64,000 nt of DNA from Photobacterium toruni. GTDB lineage: Bacteria; Pseudomonadota; Gammaproteobacteria; Enterobacterales; Vibrionaceae. The translations under genes and the position numbers were made by a program. Location: positions 434,001 through 498,000 of the forward strand of contig NZ_AP024855.1 in NCBI RefSeq assembly GCF_024529955.1, in the 5' to 3' direction. Positions within the stretch are counted from its first letter, which is position 1. Each line of letters starts with the position of its first letter. Positions 9,171 through 18,481 of the stretch are shown piece by piece. A model generated the notes under the pieces. The model saw only the letters and a list, made by a program, of their open reading frames with translations, made no database searches and was not told the origin of the DNA.

Positions 9171-9212
9171 ATTCCCTATCGCCCTCGCGGGCATTCGCTG
9201 TAGGGAATGACG
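9171..9212. repeat. palindromic intergenic repeat
   Basis: ATTCCCTA / TAGGGAAT outer arms with an inner GCCC-TCG-CGGGC stem make a two-part hairpin. Its partner at 8942-8983 shares the same order (ATTCC-TATCG-CCTC...GGAATGAC). This is the form of a REP-like scattered element. Confidence 0.65.
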
Positions 9213-9245
9213 GAATTTTGGCACAGGCATTGTTATATCCAAATA

Positions 9246-9288
9246 AAAGCCAATACCTTATTCACTTTCGACTAAAAGTATTGGCTTT
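9246..9288 (-). terminator. rho-independent terminator of the dacA-like gene
   Basis: Perfect 11-bp inverted repeat AAAGCCAATAC / GTATTGGCTTT followed by Ts on the minus strand, 35 bp beyond the stop codon. Confidence 0.85.
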
Positions 9289-9322
9289 ATTCGTATGATA
9301 GCTGTTGCGATTGTTTTAACGT

Positions 9323-10702
9323 TTACAGACCGTAAGATGCTAGCAAGTTATGGAAATACAGTGAGATACTTGCCCAAGTTCGTGTAAACCAGCCGCCTTG
9401 TTGAACACTGTTGAGCGCGATAAGTGGCTCAGTTTGAATAACTTTACCATTATAGGTCACGGTAATTTTGCCTAATTTTTCACCCTTATCAACCGGTGCT
9501 TTGATATCACGATCAATTTGCAGCTTACTTAGCAGATTTTTCTCATCAACACTGGAAGGAATAACCAAGGTTAGTGGCTTCTCTATGCCTAAAGAGACAG
9601 TATCTTGTTTTCCTCCCCAAACGTTTTGTTCAGAAAGTTTGCTGTTTGCTGCATATAAAGTATCTTGCTTGAAGAAGCGAAAGCCGTAATTGAATAGTGC
9701 CTTACTTTGAGCGGCAACCTCATTCAGTGATTTTGTACCAAGAACAACGCCAACTAACTTCATTGGGTTATCTGGTATCTTAGCTGAACTTACCAGCGAG
9801 TAGCCCGCCGCTTCTGTACTGCCTGTTTTCATGCCCGTCGCATATTGATAAGTGAACAATAAGCGATTGAAATTTGGTTGGCGGATATGATTGTATTCAA
9901 AATACTTTTGACTGAAAAAATGAAAGTATTGAGGGTAGTCGTTCATGATGTGCTGTCCGAGCAGCCCTAGATCATAAGCGGTTGAGAAATGTGCTGGCGC
10001 TGGCAAGCCCATGACAGTGGTAAAGTGGGTATTATGCATGCCTAACTTAACGGCAGTTGCGTTCATCATTGCAACGAATGAAGATTGAGAACCCGCGATA
10101 TATTTTGCCAGTGTTACAGCGGCATCATTACCCGATTCAACAATGACGCCTGAGATAAGATCTTTTACAGAAACATAAGAGCCGGGCTTTAAGAACATTC
10201 TTGAGCCACCAGTGCGCCATGCGACTTCTGGTACTTGTACTTTTGAGTCTAGTGAGATCACACCATCGGCCAGTTTTTGCTCAACAATGTACATTAACAT
10301 TAACTTGGTGGTGCTGGCTGGTGCCATGCGCATGTTGGCATCATTGGCGGCAATAATCTGTCCCGTATTGGCATCCATTAAAATGAAAGCGCGTGCTTCA
10401 ACTTGAGGTAGGAATATTCCTGCCTGAGTCCATTTTTGCACCAGTGTTTCTGGGATCCCATTATTGCCACCAGCTTCTACGGGTGCAGAAGGCACTTGTA
10501 TATTTTCTGGAATATTGGTTTTTACATCGATAGCACCAAAGCTATTAAGTGGCGCTTGAGCGGCTTTGTATTGCGTTGCCGCGAAGTAATCACTATTAGG
10601 CATAGTGTTCGTTGCGTCATTACTAGGTGTGGCAAATACTGTACTGGAGGTCAATAATGCTGCGATGGTTGCTGCTAAGGAAAGCTGTTTGATTATTGTC
10701 AT
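9323..10702 (-). CDS. dacA: D-alanyl-D-alanine carboxypeptidase (PBP5/6 type)
   Basis: Removes the terminal D-Ala from peptidoglycan pentapeptides in the periplasm. All three S11 motifs are present: S130-T-T-K133, S190-G-N and K292-T-G. Residues 1-24 are a signal peptide ending VFA. The PBP5 C-terminal beta domain (about 365-435) and a terminal amphipathic helix (RTWASISLYFHNLLASYGL) for membrane-surface attachment follow. At 459 aa it is longer than E. coli PBP5 (about 400 aa) because roughly 55 extra residues lie between the signal peptide and the catalytic domain. Terminator close downstream; long gene-free region upstream. Confidence 0.92.
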   Translation of the reverse strand: MTIIKQLSLAATIAALLTSSTVFATPSNDATNTMPNSDYFAATQYKAAQAPLNSFGAIDVKTNIPENIQVPSAPVEAGGNNGIPETLVQKWTQAGIFLPQVEARAFILMDANTGQIIAANDANMRMAPASTTKLMLMYIVEQKLADGVISLDSKVQVPEVAWRTGGSRMFLKPGSYVSVKDLISGVIVESGNDAAVTLAKYIAGSQSSFVAMMNATAVKLGMHNTHFTTVMGLPAPAHFSTAYDLGLLGQHIMNDYPQYFHFFSQKYFEYNHIRQPNFNRLLFTYQYATGMKTGSTEAAGYSLVSSAKIPDNPMKLVGVVLGTKSLNEVAAQSKALFNYGFRFFKQDTLYAANSKLSEQNVWGGKQDTVSLGIEKPLTLVIPSSVDEKNLLSKLQIDRDIKAPVDKGEKLGKITVTYNGKVIQTEPLIALNSVQQGGWFTRTWASISLYFHNLLASYGL

Positions 10703-11433
10703 AAGAATATTTAATTTACAGTTACTTACTAAAGGCGCGATATAAAAAAGCGACTAGATAGGATACTGACTCCGCTGAGTAATTAATGCCCTGCGGAATC
10801 TATTCATCACTCCCACAAAAATGGTGAGTGCTTTTTCGTTCTTGATCAGCGTTGCAATGACTTAGATTATAGGTCGTATTTCTATAATGATGTTCCGATC
10901 ATTATCCGCATATAGCCTTAATCTCGTTGATAGCTATAACCAAATGATGGTGCTAAGTCGTCCTACTTTCTCAGCGGATCATTTGAACCTCATGCTGGTT
11001 ATAGCTTCTCGTATATTGTCTGCTTCCATCTTACCAGCAGATCCTTTATAGGAACCTGAACGATAATGATGTTTATGCTGCAACAAATTCGGCAAGTCAT
11101 TCTTTTAGGCTATAGCTTAGGTTTGGATGACATAAGAATGTGTTGTAAAGCATGGCGAAGTTTCAAAATTGGTATTTATAATAAAAATAACGTCGTTAGA
11201 ATAATATTCTACCTTAAATAACAATAACTCTACTTAGTCCCACATTTAATCACGCAAAATAACAATATCTCATTATAATTAGTTAAACAGAGAGTTAATA
11301 AACCTTAATCGTGCATGAATGGGTCTTTGGCTTAACACACCGAGAAGAAAATCTAATGTTGCAATAGCATAACTTGAACCTTCTTCCTGTCAGACGTAAC
11401 ATGCGCACACCATTATTTAGAGAGGACACCGCT
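10703..11433. other. hairpin-rich gene-free region between dacA and corA
   Basis: No ORF of any size is convincing here. There are several inverted repeats: TCCGC/GCGGA at about 10770-10796; CACTC/GAGTG at about 10809-10833, followed by CTTTTT; the perfect 8-bp ATAATGAT/ATCATTAT at 10884-10905; and a nested 73-nt hairpin at 10933-11005. It must contain the dacA and corA promoters, but the density of structure is more than promoters need. A structured RNA is possible. I matched it to no known riboswitch class. Confidence 0.5.
10933..11005. repeat. nested 73-nt inverted repeat
   Basis: Outer arms GCTATAACCA / TGGTTATAGC are a perfect 10 bp. Inside, AAATGAT pairs with ATCATTT, and CTAAG pairs with CTCAG allowing a G-U. 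A one-sided bulge (GAACCTCATGC on the plus strand) gives the long hairpin an RNA-like asymmetry. Confidence 0.6.
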
Positions 11434-11478
11434 TTGAACACACCCAGTCGGTACTGGAATGAGATTTTTCTCCGTTAA
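11434..11478 (+). CDS. candidate corA leader peptide (14 aa)
   Basis: TTG start with AGAGAGGA at 11420-11427 ideally spaced ahead of it, encoding MNTPSRYWNEIFLR and a TAA stop. The frame is also open back to an ATG at 11401, which has no ribosome site. It lies in the corA 5' leader, about 190 bp before the corA start. In Salmonella a short peptide (CorL) in the corA leader couples translation to Rho-dependent termination; whether this ORF is the counterpart is inference from position. An ORF this short can occur by chance. Confidence 0.35.
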   Translation: MNTPSRYWNEIFLR

Positions 11479-11666
11479 TCTGCCCTCTTCTGCTTTTATG
11501 CGTGAGTTGGCAATGTTTAACTGCCAGCATGCACACTTCTTTATGTTCATTGCTTCTGCTTAAATCTTATTATTCCAGTTTTGTATTGGTAGATCCTGTA
11601 TTTATCAGTTTCAAATCGTGTTTTAAAGTGTTCTTTATATCATCGCCATTAGTGGAGATATGAGAC

Positions 11667-12620
11667 ATGCTGAACGCATACACATTAAACGACCTACGTT
11701 TACAACGCTTAGATTTAGACGCCCAAGATCCTATTTCATCAGCATTATGGGTTGATCTTATCGAACCCAATGAAGCAGAACGAGAGCGCGTTCAACAGCA
11801 ACTGGGTCAAGGTCTTGCTACACGTCCTGAATTAGAAGACATTGAGGCTAGTGCGCGTTTTTTTGAAGATGAAGATGGCTTACATATTCACTCATTTTTT
11901 TATTTTGAAGATCTAGAAGACTATGTAAGCAATGCAACCGTCGCTTTTACCATTCGTGATGGTCGTTTATTTACTTTACGCGAACGTGAATTACCCGCTT
12001 TTCGTCTTTATCGCATGCGAGCGCGTACACAGCGGTTACAGCAAGGTAATGCTTATGAATTATTGCTTGATCTATTTGAAACAAAAATAGAGCAACTTGC
12101 TGATGTAATTGAAGATATTTACAGCGAACTAGAATCAATTGGTAAAACTATTTTAGGTGGCAATAAGCCCGGAGCTAATTTTGATCAAGCTTTATCGCAC
12201 CTAGCAAAACAAGAAGATGCGGGCTGGAAAATACGTCTATGTCTAATGGATACTCAGCGAGCATTAAGCTTTTTAGTACGCAAAGCGCGTTTACCTGAAA
12301 TTGAATTAGAACAAGCTCGTGAAGTGTTACGCGATATTGATTCTTTATTACCTCACAATGAATCTTTGTTCCAAAAAGTTAACTTTTTAATGGATGCGGC
12401 AATGGGCTTTATTAATATTGAGCAAAACCGCATTATTAAAATCTTCTCAGTAGTATCGGTTGTATTTTTACCGCCGACACTGGTTGCCTCTAGCTATGGT
12501 ATGAACTTTAAGTTTATGCCTGAACTTCATTGGGAACTGGGCTATCCCTATGCGTTGGGGTTGATGGTACTTGCGGGGTTTGCACCTTACTTATTCTTTA
12601 AACGTAAGGGTTGGCTATAA
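11667..12620 (+). CDS. corA: magnesium/cobalt transporter CorA
   Basis: 317 aa, the same length as enterobacterial CorA, with near-identical blocks such as [28 protein letters not shown] and [13 protein letters not shown]. It has a large cytoplasmic N-terminal funnel, then two C-terminal membrane helices. The selectivity-loop signature YGMNF..MPEL falls between them (about residue 275), and the tail is basic (FKRKGWL). It forms a pentameric Mg2+ channel in the inner membrane. The start follows GGAGATATGAGAC. A long leader with a candidate regulatory peptide stands upstream, suggesting control inside the 5' UTR. Confidence 0.97.
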   Translation: MLNAYTLNDLRLQRLDLDAQDPISSALWVDLIEPNEAERERVQQQLGQGLATRPELEDIEASARFFEDEDGLHIHSFFYFEDLEDYVSNATVAFTIRDGRLFTLRERELPAFRLYRMRARTQRLQQGNAYELLLDLFETKIEQLADVIEDIYSELESIGKTILGGNKPGANFDQALSHLAKQEDAGWKIRLCLMDTQRALSFLVRKARLPEIELEQAREVLRDIDSLLPHNESLFQKVNFLMDAAMGFINIEQNRIIKIFSVVSVVFLPPTLVASSYGMNFKFMPELHWELGYPYALGLMVLAGFAPYLFFKRKGWL

Positions 12621-12661
12621 GCCACTATTAATCTTTGTTACCCAACTGATTATTTATAAAA

Positions 12662-12691
12662 AAAGAACCCTACTTTCAAGCAGGGTTCTTT
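12662..12691. terminator. bidirectional terminator between corA and the chitinase gene
   Basis: AAAGAACCCT / AGGGTTCTTT perfect 10-bp stem with A-rich and T-rich flanks, positioned between two convergent genes. Confidence 0.85.
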
Positions 12692-12750
12692 ATTATTTGT
12701 CGCCAATTTTTACTGACTGATAGTCTAAAATAACGGTTATTTAGTAACGA

Positions 12751-15700
12751 TTATAATTGCGGATTAAGACCTAACTTTTCTAACACTAGCTTAAAGTTAG
12801 CTTGACGCTCTTTCGCATTATGTACTTCGCCAGTTGAACAAACAGAATCTGGACAACCACGGTTCACAATACCTGAAACATCATCAATAAAATCAGTTCC
12901 TTTTAGTCCGCTATCAACGTACTTTTTCAGTTCGTTATAATAGTTCCAATCTGCATATTGACCACCTTCATCAGAATATGCTTGCACTGATGTTACCCAG
13001 TAGAATAAACCTGCGATCCATTTGATCTCTTTGTTCTCTTCTGAGCTACAAATCAAGCCTGGGTTCGAACAGAAATCAAGATCAGCATACAGTGGATTTG
13101 CCGGTGGCGCTTCAACGGTTACACCATCAATTGTTTGACCAATTGTTGCAGGATCAACATGTGAGCGACCTAGGTAATGGTTCAGCGTACCAAAGTTCTG
13201 ACGACCTGTAGTTTGAATAACACCACGTCCCCACCAGCCACAACCTTCAACACTTTCTTGGCTGCTACCATCCCAAATAAATGTACCTGCCTTTTGACCA
13301 ACGTACGTTTTACACGTATCGCGTTCCCACACTTGCTTTGAGGTATCAACTGTCTCTGGTTCATCATTACAGTGACCGCTGTTCGTCCAACGACCAACAT
13401 GACCATTCACCAGTAAACCACGCTCTTCTAATACGGCATTCGGTGCTGCAAACACTGGTGCTGGCGCGCCATACCATTTAGCATGCGTTAACGCACTGAC
13501 TTCCATCTTGTTATCACGAGGACAAGAGTAAGCATAATCTAGACCAGAATTAGGGTTTACGCCGTAGTCTGCGTATTTCTGTCCTAACTGACCACAACTT
13601 GCTGACATCGGATAATCCGCTGGTGCACCGTATTTAATTTCAGACCAGTTATTCTCATCACACGCATTGTAACGAATAGTTTCTTGCATGCTTTGAGCTA
13701 AGAATGCAGCAATTGCAACTTTCGCATAAGTGATGTTAGTTGCATCATCTGCTTCATCATTTAAAAGCCAGAATTTATTCCCCGCAACGCCAATGTTATG
13801 CATGGCATTTAGACCATCAAGGAAGTCATTCCATTTATAAACCGTCGATGGCACCCACTGTGATTGTGGTGTTTCATACAGAAATGCCTCGTTATCCATC
13901 ACATTCGCGGCACTGGTTAACTCACGGTTAAGTGCTTCAATACGGGTTAGTGAGCCTTTTTCTAGCTCTTTACCAACATAGTACAGTGGCAGTTTAGCAG
14001 CTTGATAAGATTCAATTTGCGCGGTTAAATTAGCGCTGTTTTTATCAAACAAAAGTGCAAAAACATTGCTGTAAGCTGCTTTACGCAGTTGAGCTTTATG
14101 CGTTGTATCTCCCATAAAATAGCTCGCTGCTTGATCTGTTGACATATTTGCCAGCATCGCAGGTGTTTTTACAAAATCAGTTACTTGCTTAACGTATTCT
14201 AGCGCGTTGTGCCATTGATCACTTGATAATGGCGCGGTTACACTTGATTTAGTGAACGCCACAAAATCAGCTTTAGTTGCACTATCGGCTTTATAAAGCG
14301 CTAATTTATCCAGTAAATCAGCGGTGTAATTAGACGCCGCATTCCATACTGACTGACGACCTGAATGGGTATTAAATGCAAAATCACCAATCGATAGCGA
14401 CCAACCAAATGAAGATTGTGGTGCAACAGTTGATACGATCAAGTTATGTGCTTGCGCCCAGCCTTGTAGATCGTTGCTCAGGGCATTGATTGCATCAATA
14501 TCAATGTTACTACCAGTACTATCAACAGCTTTGATTAATGCTTCTTTAACCGCAATAGTTTGTGACGATAAAGCCTTGTCTTGCGTTGCCTTATCAAGCA
14601 CATCACTCGTGATAATAATTGCTGCGGAATCCGCTTGAGTTGCCATTTCAATCATTGATACAAACGATGCTGTTAGCTTATCAACATTGGCTAAATCTGC
14701 GCTCTTACTTGTCTCAATAGTTAATGTAGCAGGCGCAGTTGATGATGGACTTGCAACCACAAAAGTATTTGGCCAACCTGCAACTTCCAGACGGACAGGA
14801 TCCATCGGGTTTGGTAGCGAAAGCAGTGGCGCAGTGCCCGGCTCTGAACCATCACAATTTAGATGCAGCGCCCATGAGCTATCACTACCAGGGGTTGTTT
14901 GAGTCCAATAAACAGCTGAGTAAGCAATATTATTATGCACCATAATGTCACCACCCGTTGCATGATCGCCACGCGTCCAGTCGGGGTAAACATTAAACTC
15001 TTCACACAATCCGCCTGGCGGTGTTACTGGTGGCTCGATGGTTTCTTCTTTAACGGTAATAGTTAAACGGGTGCTAGAAGAAAGATCTTGTGCATCCGTT
15101 GCGATAGCACTGAGTGTTACGCTACCAGATTGAGTCGGCTGCCAATCACAACTAAATGTAGTTGCTACAGCGGCATCAAAGCTACAAATTTGTTGATTAT
15201 TAGCATTAATAACCACTGTCGTTAAGTCTTTATCTGCATCTGATGCGTTAACAGCAATAGAGACGGTATCTGTTTTATTTACCGTTGCGCCATTCGCTGG
15301 AGAAATAAAGCTCACCACTGGCGCGGTAAAATCTTCATTACCTTCAGCTTCGATTTTCACAGCAACTGATTGTTGTTCGATTTTTTGATTATTTTTATCA
15401 AATACAAACACATTAATGACGGCACTGCCCGCTTCACTTGGCGTCCAAGTTTGAGCGTAAAGCATCGTATTTTGAGTAATCACTTTTTCCGCTAATTTAG
15501 TGTTATTAACCCAAAACTCTACTTTTGATGCTAATTCACCCTCAATGTTCGCTTTTATTACAATGGCTTCATTAATTTTAACTAACTGACCAGCCACTGG
15601 CGATAAAATTGACAATTCGGTCACATCTGGCTCAGGCGACGGCTCATCAGAACATTCTGTTAACTTCCAGAACCATGAGCTGGCACTTGGTGCTTCCCAT

Positions 15701-16089
15701 ATACCTGGATTATTTTGAGCAATAAAGCACTGACCGTCATAGGATACAACATCACCATTTTTGACTTGTGTTGTGCCAGGAATGAAAGGAATAACTCCAT
15801 CAAGATCAGGGTTGGGTTCAGGATCGGGCGTTGGGTTTGGATTAGGATTAGGATTAGGCTCACCTGAACATTCTGCTGAATCCCAAAACCATGAATCGGC
15901 ACTTGGTGATTCCCATACTCCAGGGTTATTTTTAGCAACAAAACATGTGCCATTATAAGCAACCACATCACCATTCTGAACAATTGTTTCTCCAGGAACA
16001 AAAGAAACAATACGAGTGTCAGCAGCGTAAACATTACCACTAAGAATAGCGCTAACAATAGCTGCTGTTATTTTATTTATTTTTTTCAC
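12751..16089 (-). CDS. secreted multi-modular GH19 chitinase
   Basis: The 22-residue signal peptide ends NVYA. Two CBM5/12-type chitin-binding modules follow (about 25-75 and 97-148, with paired NGDVV(A/S)Y(N/D)G.CF(V/I)A and SWFW), joined by a PNPNPNP/TPDPEP linker. Two Ig-like domains come next (about 155-250 and 255-345), then a third chitin-binding module (about 362-412). The large C-terminal region includes the GH19-type block CGWWGRGVIQTTGRQNFG near 970 and the Cys pairs of that fold. GH19 enzymes cleave chitin by inversion. At 1112 aa it is much longer than a simple GH19 enzyme: the roughly 350 residues between the third module and the catalytic core are unassigned. Terminator downstream; monocistronic. 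Confidence 0.88.
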   Translation of the reverse strand: MKKINKITAAIVSAILSGNVYAADTRIVSFVPGETIVQNGDVVAYNGTCFVAKNNPGVWESPSADSWFWDSAECSGEPNPNPNPNPTPDPEPNPDLDGVIPFIPGTTQVKNGDVVSYDGQCFIAQNNPGIWEAPSASSWFWKLTECSDEPSPEPDVTELSILSPVAGQLVKINEAIVIKANIEGELASKVEFWVNNTKLAEKVITQNTMLYAQTWTPSEAGSAVINVFVFDKNNQKIEQQSVAVKIEAEGNEDFTAPVVSFISPANGATVNKTDTVSIAVNASDADKDLTTVVINANNQQICSFDAAVATTFSCDWQPTQSGSVTLSAIATDAQDLSSSTRLTITVKEETIEPPVTPPGGLCEEFNVYPDWTRGDHATGGDIMVHNNIAYSAVYWTQTTPGSDSSWALHLNCDGSEPGTAPLLSLPNPMDPVRLEVAGWPNTFVVASPSSTAPATLTIETSKSADLANVDKLTASFVSMIEMATQADSAAIIITSDVLDKATQDKALSSQTIAVKEALIKAVDSTGSNIDIDAINALSNDLQGWAQAHNLIVSTVAPQSSFGWSLSIGDFAFNTHSGRQSVWNAASNYTADLLDKLALYKADSATKADFVAFTKSSVTAPLSSDQWHNALEYVKQVTDFVKTPAMLANMSTDQAASYFMGDTTHKAQLRKAAYSNVFALLFDKNSANLTAQIESYQAAKLPLYYVGKELEKGSLTRIEALNRELTSAANVMDNEAFLYETPQSQWVPSTVYKWNDFLDGLNAMHNIGVAGNKFWLLNDEADDATNITYAKVAIAAFLAQSMQETIRYNACDENNWSEIKYGAPADYPMSASCGQLGQKYADYGVNPNSGLDYAYSCPRDNKMEVSALTHAKWYGAPAPVFAAPNAVLEERGLLVNGHVGRWTNSGHCNDEPETVDTSKQVWERDTCKTYVGQKAGTFIWDGSSQESVEGCGWWGRGVIQTTGRQNFGTLNHYLGRSHVDPATIGQTIDGVTVEAPPANPLYADLDFCSNPGLICSSEENKEIKWIAGLFYWVTSVQAYSDEGGQYADWNYYNELKKYVDSGLKGTDFIDDVSGIVNRGCPDSVCSTGEVHNAKERQANFKLVLEKLGLNPQL

Positions 16090-16628
16090 TTAACTTCCTA
16101 AGTATGCTCACTCGTTTTAACAAACCTAAAGCACTTATCCTTATATAAGTATCATTGTTGTATTCCGTACAACTTACTTATTTTTAGTATTTTGTTTTTA
16201 CTAATGAGGCGTTACTGACCATATAATTGCACATATAATACAATTTAATATTATAGCTATCACTAGATTAACTAATACTTTATGTAACAAGGCGTTAAAA
16301 TATTGCAGTAGGTGTAACAAACACAAAAATACATACTTTGCAGTAATTACCACTATTAAACAAAGGCTCATGTGGAATATAAATAGCGTTTTATGAATAA
16401 AAATTTAGTCCCTAATGACTTTTATTTTTAATTGAAATGTGGTTTTTTTAATGTCCGTTATTTAATAATGGCATATAACATTAATAGCCACTCCTTAATA
16501 TCATTTAATAATGAATACCGTATTATTAAAGATTAAGGCTTTCTGTCACACTAAAATAAGGTAACATAGCGCCAGTACTGCTAACGTATTAGATAGCAAT
16601 TTTTTCAAATGAGATTAAGGTAAAATCA
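16090..16628. other. gene-free stretch upstream of the chitinase gene
   Basis: AT-rich, no supportable ORF. It carries the divergent promoters of the chitinase and of the gene at 16629; I see no clear operator. Confidence 0.4.
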
Positions 16629-16922
16629 ATGGATTACCAACATTACTATGAAGCTATGATCGAAATATTAGTTGATAATTTTGATACGGATATTGGAGAA
16701 TACAATGGTAAAATTGAGCTATCTGTTGATGAATATAATGACAGTTGTGCTATCGCCAAAGAATTCAATGTCGTTTATAACCCAGAACATACAGTATTAG
16801 AAGTATTACAACTATCAACCCCTGAAGTTGCTGAAATAACATCTTATATTGTTTCAGCTCCAGCTTTAGGTTGCATTATTGATTACTTAGAAGATGAATT
16901 ACTTGTTGAGTTTGAAGATTAG
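16629..16922 (+). CDS. small acidic hypothetical protein (97 aa)
   Basis: Very acidic, soluble, mostly helical-looking sequence (ends LEDELLVEFED), without signal peptide or membrane segment. The start is supported by TTAAGGTAAA a few bases upstream. A strong terminator follows within 35 bp, so it is a single-gene unit. Family not recognised. Confidence 0.65.
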   Translation: MDYQHYYEAMIEILVDNFDTDIGEYNGKIELSVDEYNDSCAIAKEFNVVYNPEHTVLEVLQLSTPEVAEITSYIVSAPALGCIIDYLEDELLVEFED

Positions 16923-16952
16923 TCTTCTTTGCTAACATCTTCCATAGACTTA

Positions 16953-16984
16953 AAGCTAACAGTTATCACTGTTAGCTTTTTTAT
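16953..16984 (+). terminator. rho-independent terminator
   Basis: Perfect AAGCTAACAG / CTGTTAGCTT stem and a T tract. Confidence 0.88.
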
Positions 16985-17099
16985 TAAAAAGACCTAATAT
17001 GTGTTTTCAATAAAAAAATATTCTAATTAACGATAATATTTAAGTAATTATTTGGGCTAAAGGTATTATTTATGGTAAATATCAATTGAAGATTACTTA

Positions 17100-17345
17100 A
17101 TGTTCGATACCATAAGACAACTGATTACTCATCATTGCGATTGCATGAGGCAAAGGATGCAACCTAAAATATATATCAAACTAAAAGAAACTATTTGGAA
17201 AATCACTATTAATGGACAATGGCTACCGATAGATGAAGCAGAAACTATTGATGTTAAAATCCCTTTCATTGATGAATATACACATTTTAACGACATTATC
17301 AGCCTTCATTTTAATGAAAGTGAAATTTTAACCAATTTAGGATAA
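17100..17345 (+). CDS. hypothetical protein (81 aa)
   Basis: A short soluble ORF with two Cys and two His close together near the N-terminus (THHCDCMRQRM) and a beta-rich middle (KIYIKLKETIWKITINGQWLPI). GAAG about 9 bp upstream is a weak ribosome site. Codon composition is like the neighbouring small genes. No family recognised; real-gene status moderately likely. Confidence 0.5.
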   Translation: MFDTIRQLITHHCDCMRQRMQPKIYIKLKETIWKITINGQWLPIDEAETIDVKIPFIDEYTHFNDIISLHFNESEILTNLG

Positions 17346-17634
17346 CGCTATATCCTATATTATTATCTAATATCATACTCACTGTTATTTCAGCGAGTAT
17401 GGTAGACACATCCTCTTTTCCTCTTTATTTTTATAACTATTCTTAGCATAAAATGTAATTCTTATTTTAAAGTTACTTTTTTGAGATAAAACGCTCAATT
17501 TACATATTGTCATATAACAATACGACAATGCATAAGCATATAATTGCAACTGTTTTTATCTTTACCAACTTTAGTCATAAGATCCTAATCTCGATATAAC
17601 TAGATAGCACTAATAACGAAAAAGGAAATTACAT

Positions 17635-17787
17635 ATGCGTATACCACAAAAAATAGCCATAGGACTAAGCTCAGGGTTATTGATCGGCTCAGTTGCTTCT
17701 GTCTTACCCACCGTTCAATTTTGGTGTTTCGTCATTGGCTTAACCTTACTCAATTATGTCATTATTACTCAAAAAACTAACGCTTAG
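17635..17787 (+). CDS. small membrane protein, 50 aa
   Basis: ATG preceded by AAAAAGGAAA at good spacing. The product is MRIPQKIAIGLSSGLLIGSV followed by ASVLPTVQFWCFVIGLTLLN and YVIITQKTNA. A Gly/Ser-rich first helix and an aromatic second helix could form a hairpin in the inner membrane. It overlaps the convergent gene at 17777-18217 by 11 bp at the 3' ends. No named family recognised. Confidence 0.5.
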   Translation: MRIPQKIAIGLSSGLLIGSVASVLPTVQFWCFVIGLTLLNYVIITQKTNA

Positions 17788-18217
17788 TATTCGCTGCTAA
17801 TTTACATTTATATTGGCATAATAATATAACGGGCATGACAATAATGGTGGTGCTAATAATGTCAGTTAGCGTATGGTATTTTTGGTGTATCATCAACAAC
17901 GCGTATCCCACGATTGAAAGTATCATTAATAGTCTTATCTTAGGTGTATACACAATAAAATAACCAATAAAGACTAATGCAATCGCAGTATGAGTGCTGT
18001 AATCCAAATTAAATGCAGGCCAAATACCTAGCGTATTATCGAGAAACATAACTGCATAAATAAAAATGGTCGATAGCAACACGCCACTAAACGCTAATAA
18101 GCCACTTCTCATCCCCTGTCGACGCTCTAATAACACTAAACAAATAACGCACATAAAAACAATAATTGGAGTATAAATATCAGCAATAAAAGCCCATTGC
18201 TCAAAAGTCATTATCAA
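17777..18217 (-). CDS. PAP2-like integral membrane protein
   Basis: 146 aa with four or five hydrophobic helices. It has a motif like the PAP2 phosphatase site: YSTHTAIALVF (S-x-x-H form), followed about 40 residues later by HTLTDI (H-x3-D). The first PAP2 motif (K-x6-R-P) is not visible, so it may be a degenerate or truncated member. Convergent with the small membrane ORF at 17635. Substrate unknown. Confidence 0.55.
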   Translation of the reverse strand: MIMTFEQWAFIADIYTPIIVFMCVICLVLLERRQGMRSGLLAFSGVLLSTIFIYAVMFLDNTLGIWPAFNLDYSTHTAIALVFIGYFIVYTPKIRLLMILSIVGYALLMIHQKYHTLTDIISTTIIVMPVILLCQYKCKLAANTKR

Positions 18218-18352
18218 CGTCTTCCATAAAAAATAAGACCTATATTCACATACATAATAGGGTATTTCATCTATTTTAGGTGCAAGATATGAAAATTCAA
18301 ACCAACGATATAATTATATCGCCAGTCAAAATAATTATATTTTTAGACGAAA

Positions 18353-18379
18353 AAAGCCAACATCTACATGCTGGCTTTC
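18353..18379 (-). terminator. terminator-like hairpin
   Basis: AAAGCCAACAT / ATGCTGGCTTT imperfect stem flanked by A/T runs. It is the second terminator beyond the tRNA-Ser gene at 18482. Confidence 0.6.
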
Positions 18380-18389
18380 TAATAATTTA

Positions 18390-18430
18390 GTGATACTGGT
18401 TTGAGTATTAGAGGATTTGAACCTCCTTTT
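18390..18430 (-). pseudogene. possible tRNA 3'-half relic
   Basis: On the minus strand GGAGG-TTCAAAT-CCTCT forms a T arm (7-base loop, one G-U), followed by seven to eight bases and ACCA, as at a tRNA 3' end. No D or anticodon arm precedes it. It sits between two near-identical GCCAACA terminators, as if left by deletion of a downstream tRNA gene. Confidence 0.4.
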
Positions 18431-18438
18431 ACTTAAAC

Positions 18439-18472
18439 AAAAAAAGCCAACACCGAAGTGTTGGCTTTTTCT
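18439..18472 (-). terminator. rho-independent terminator of tRNA-Ser
   Basis: AAAAAGCCAACAC / GTGTTGGCTTTTT stem directly downstream of the tRNA gene on the minus strand. Confidence 0.85.
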
Positions 18473-18481
18473 AAATAAATA

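Noticed and set aside
15660..16058. 132-codon ORF inside the chitinase gene
   Set aside because: Out-of-frame shadow of the repetitive chitin-binding modules.
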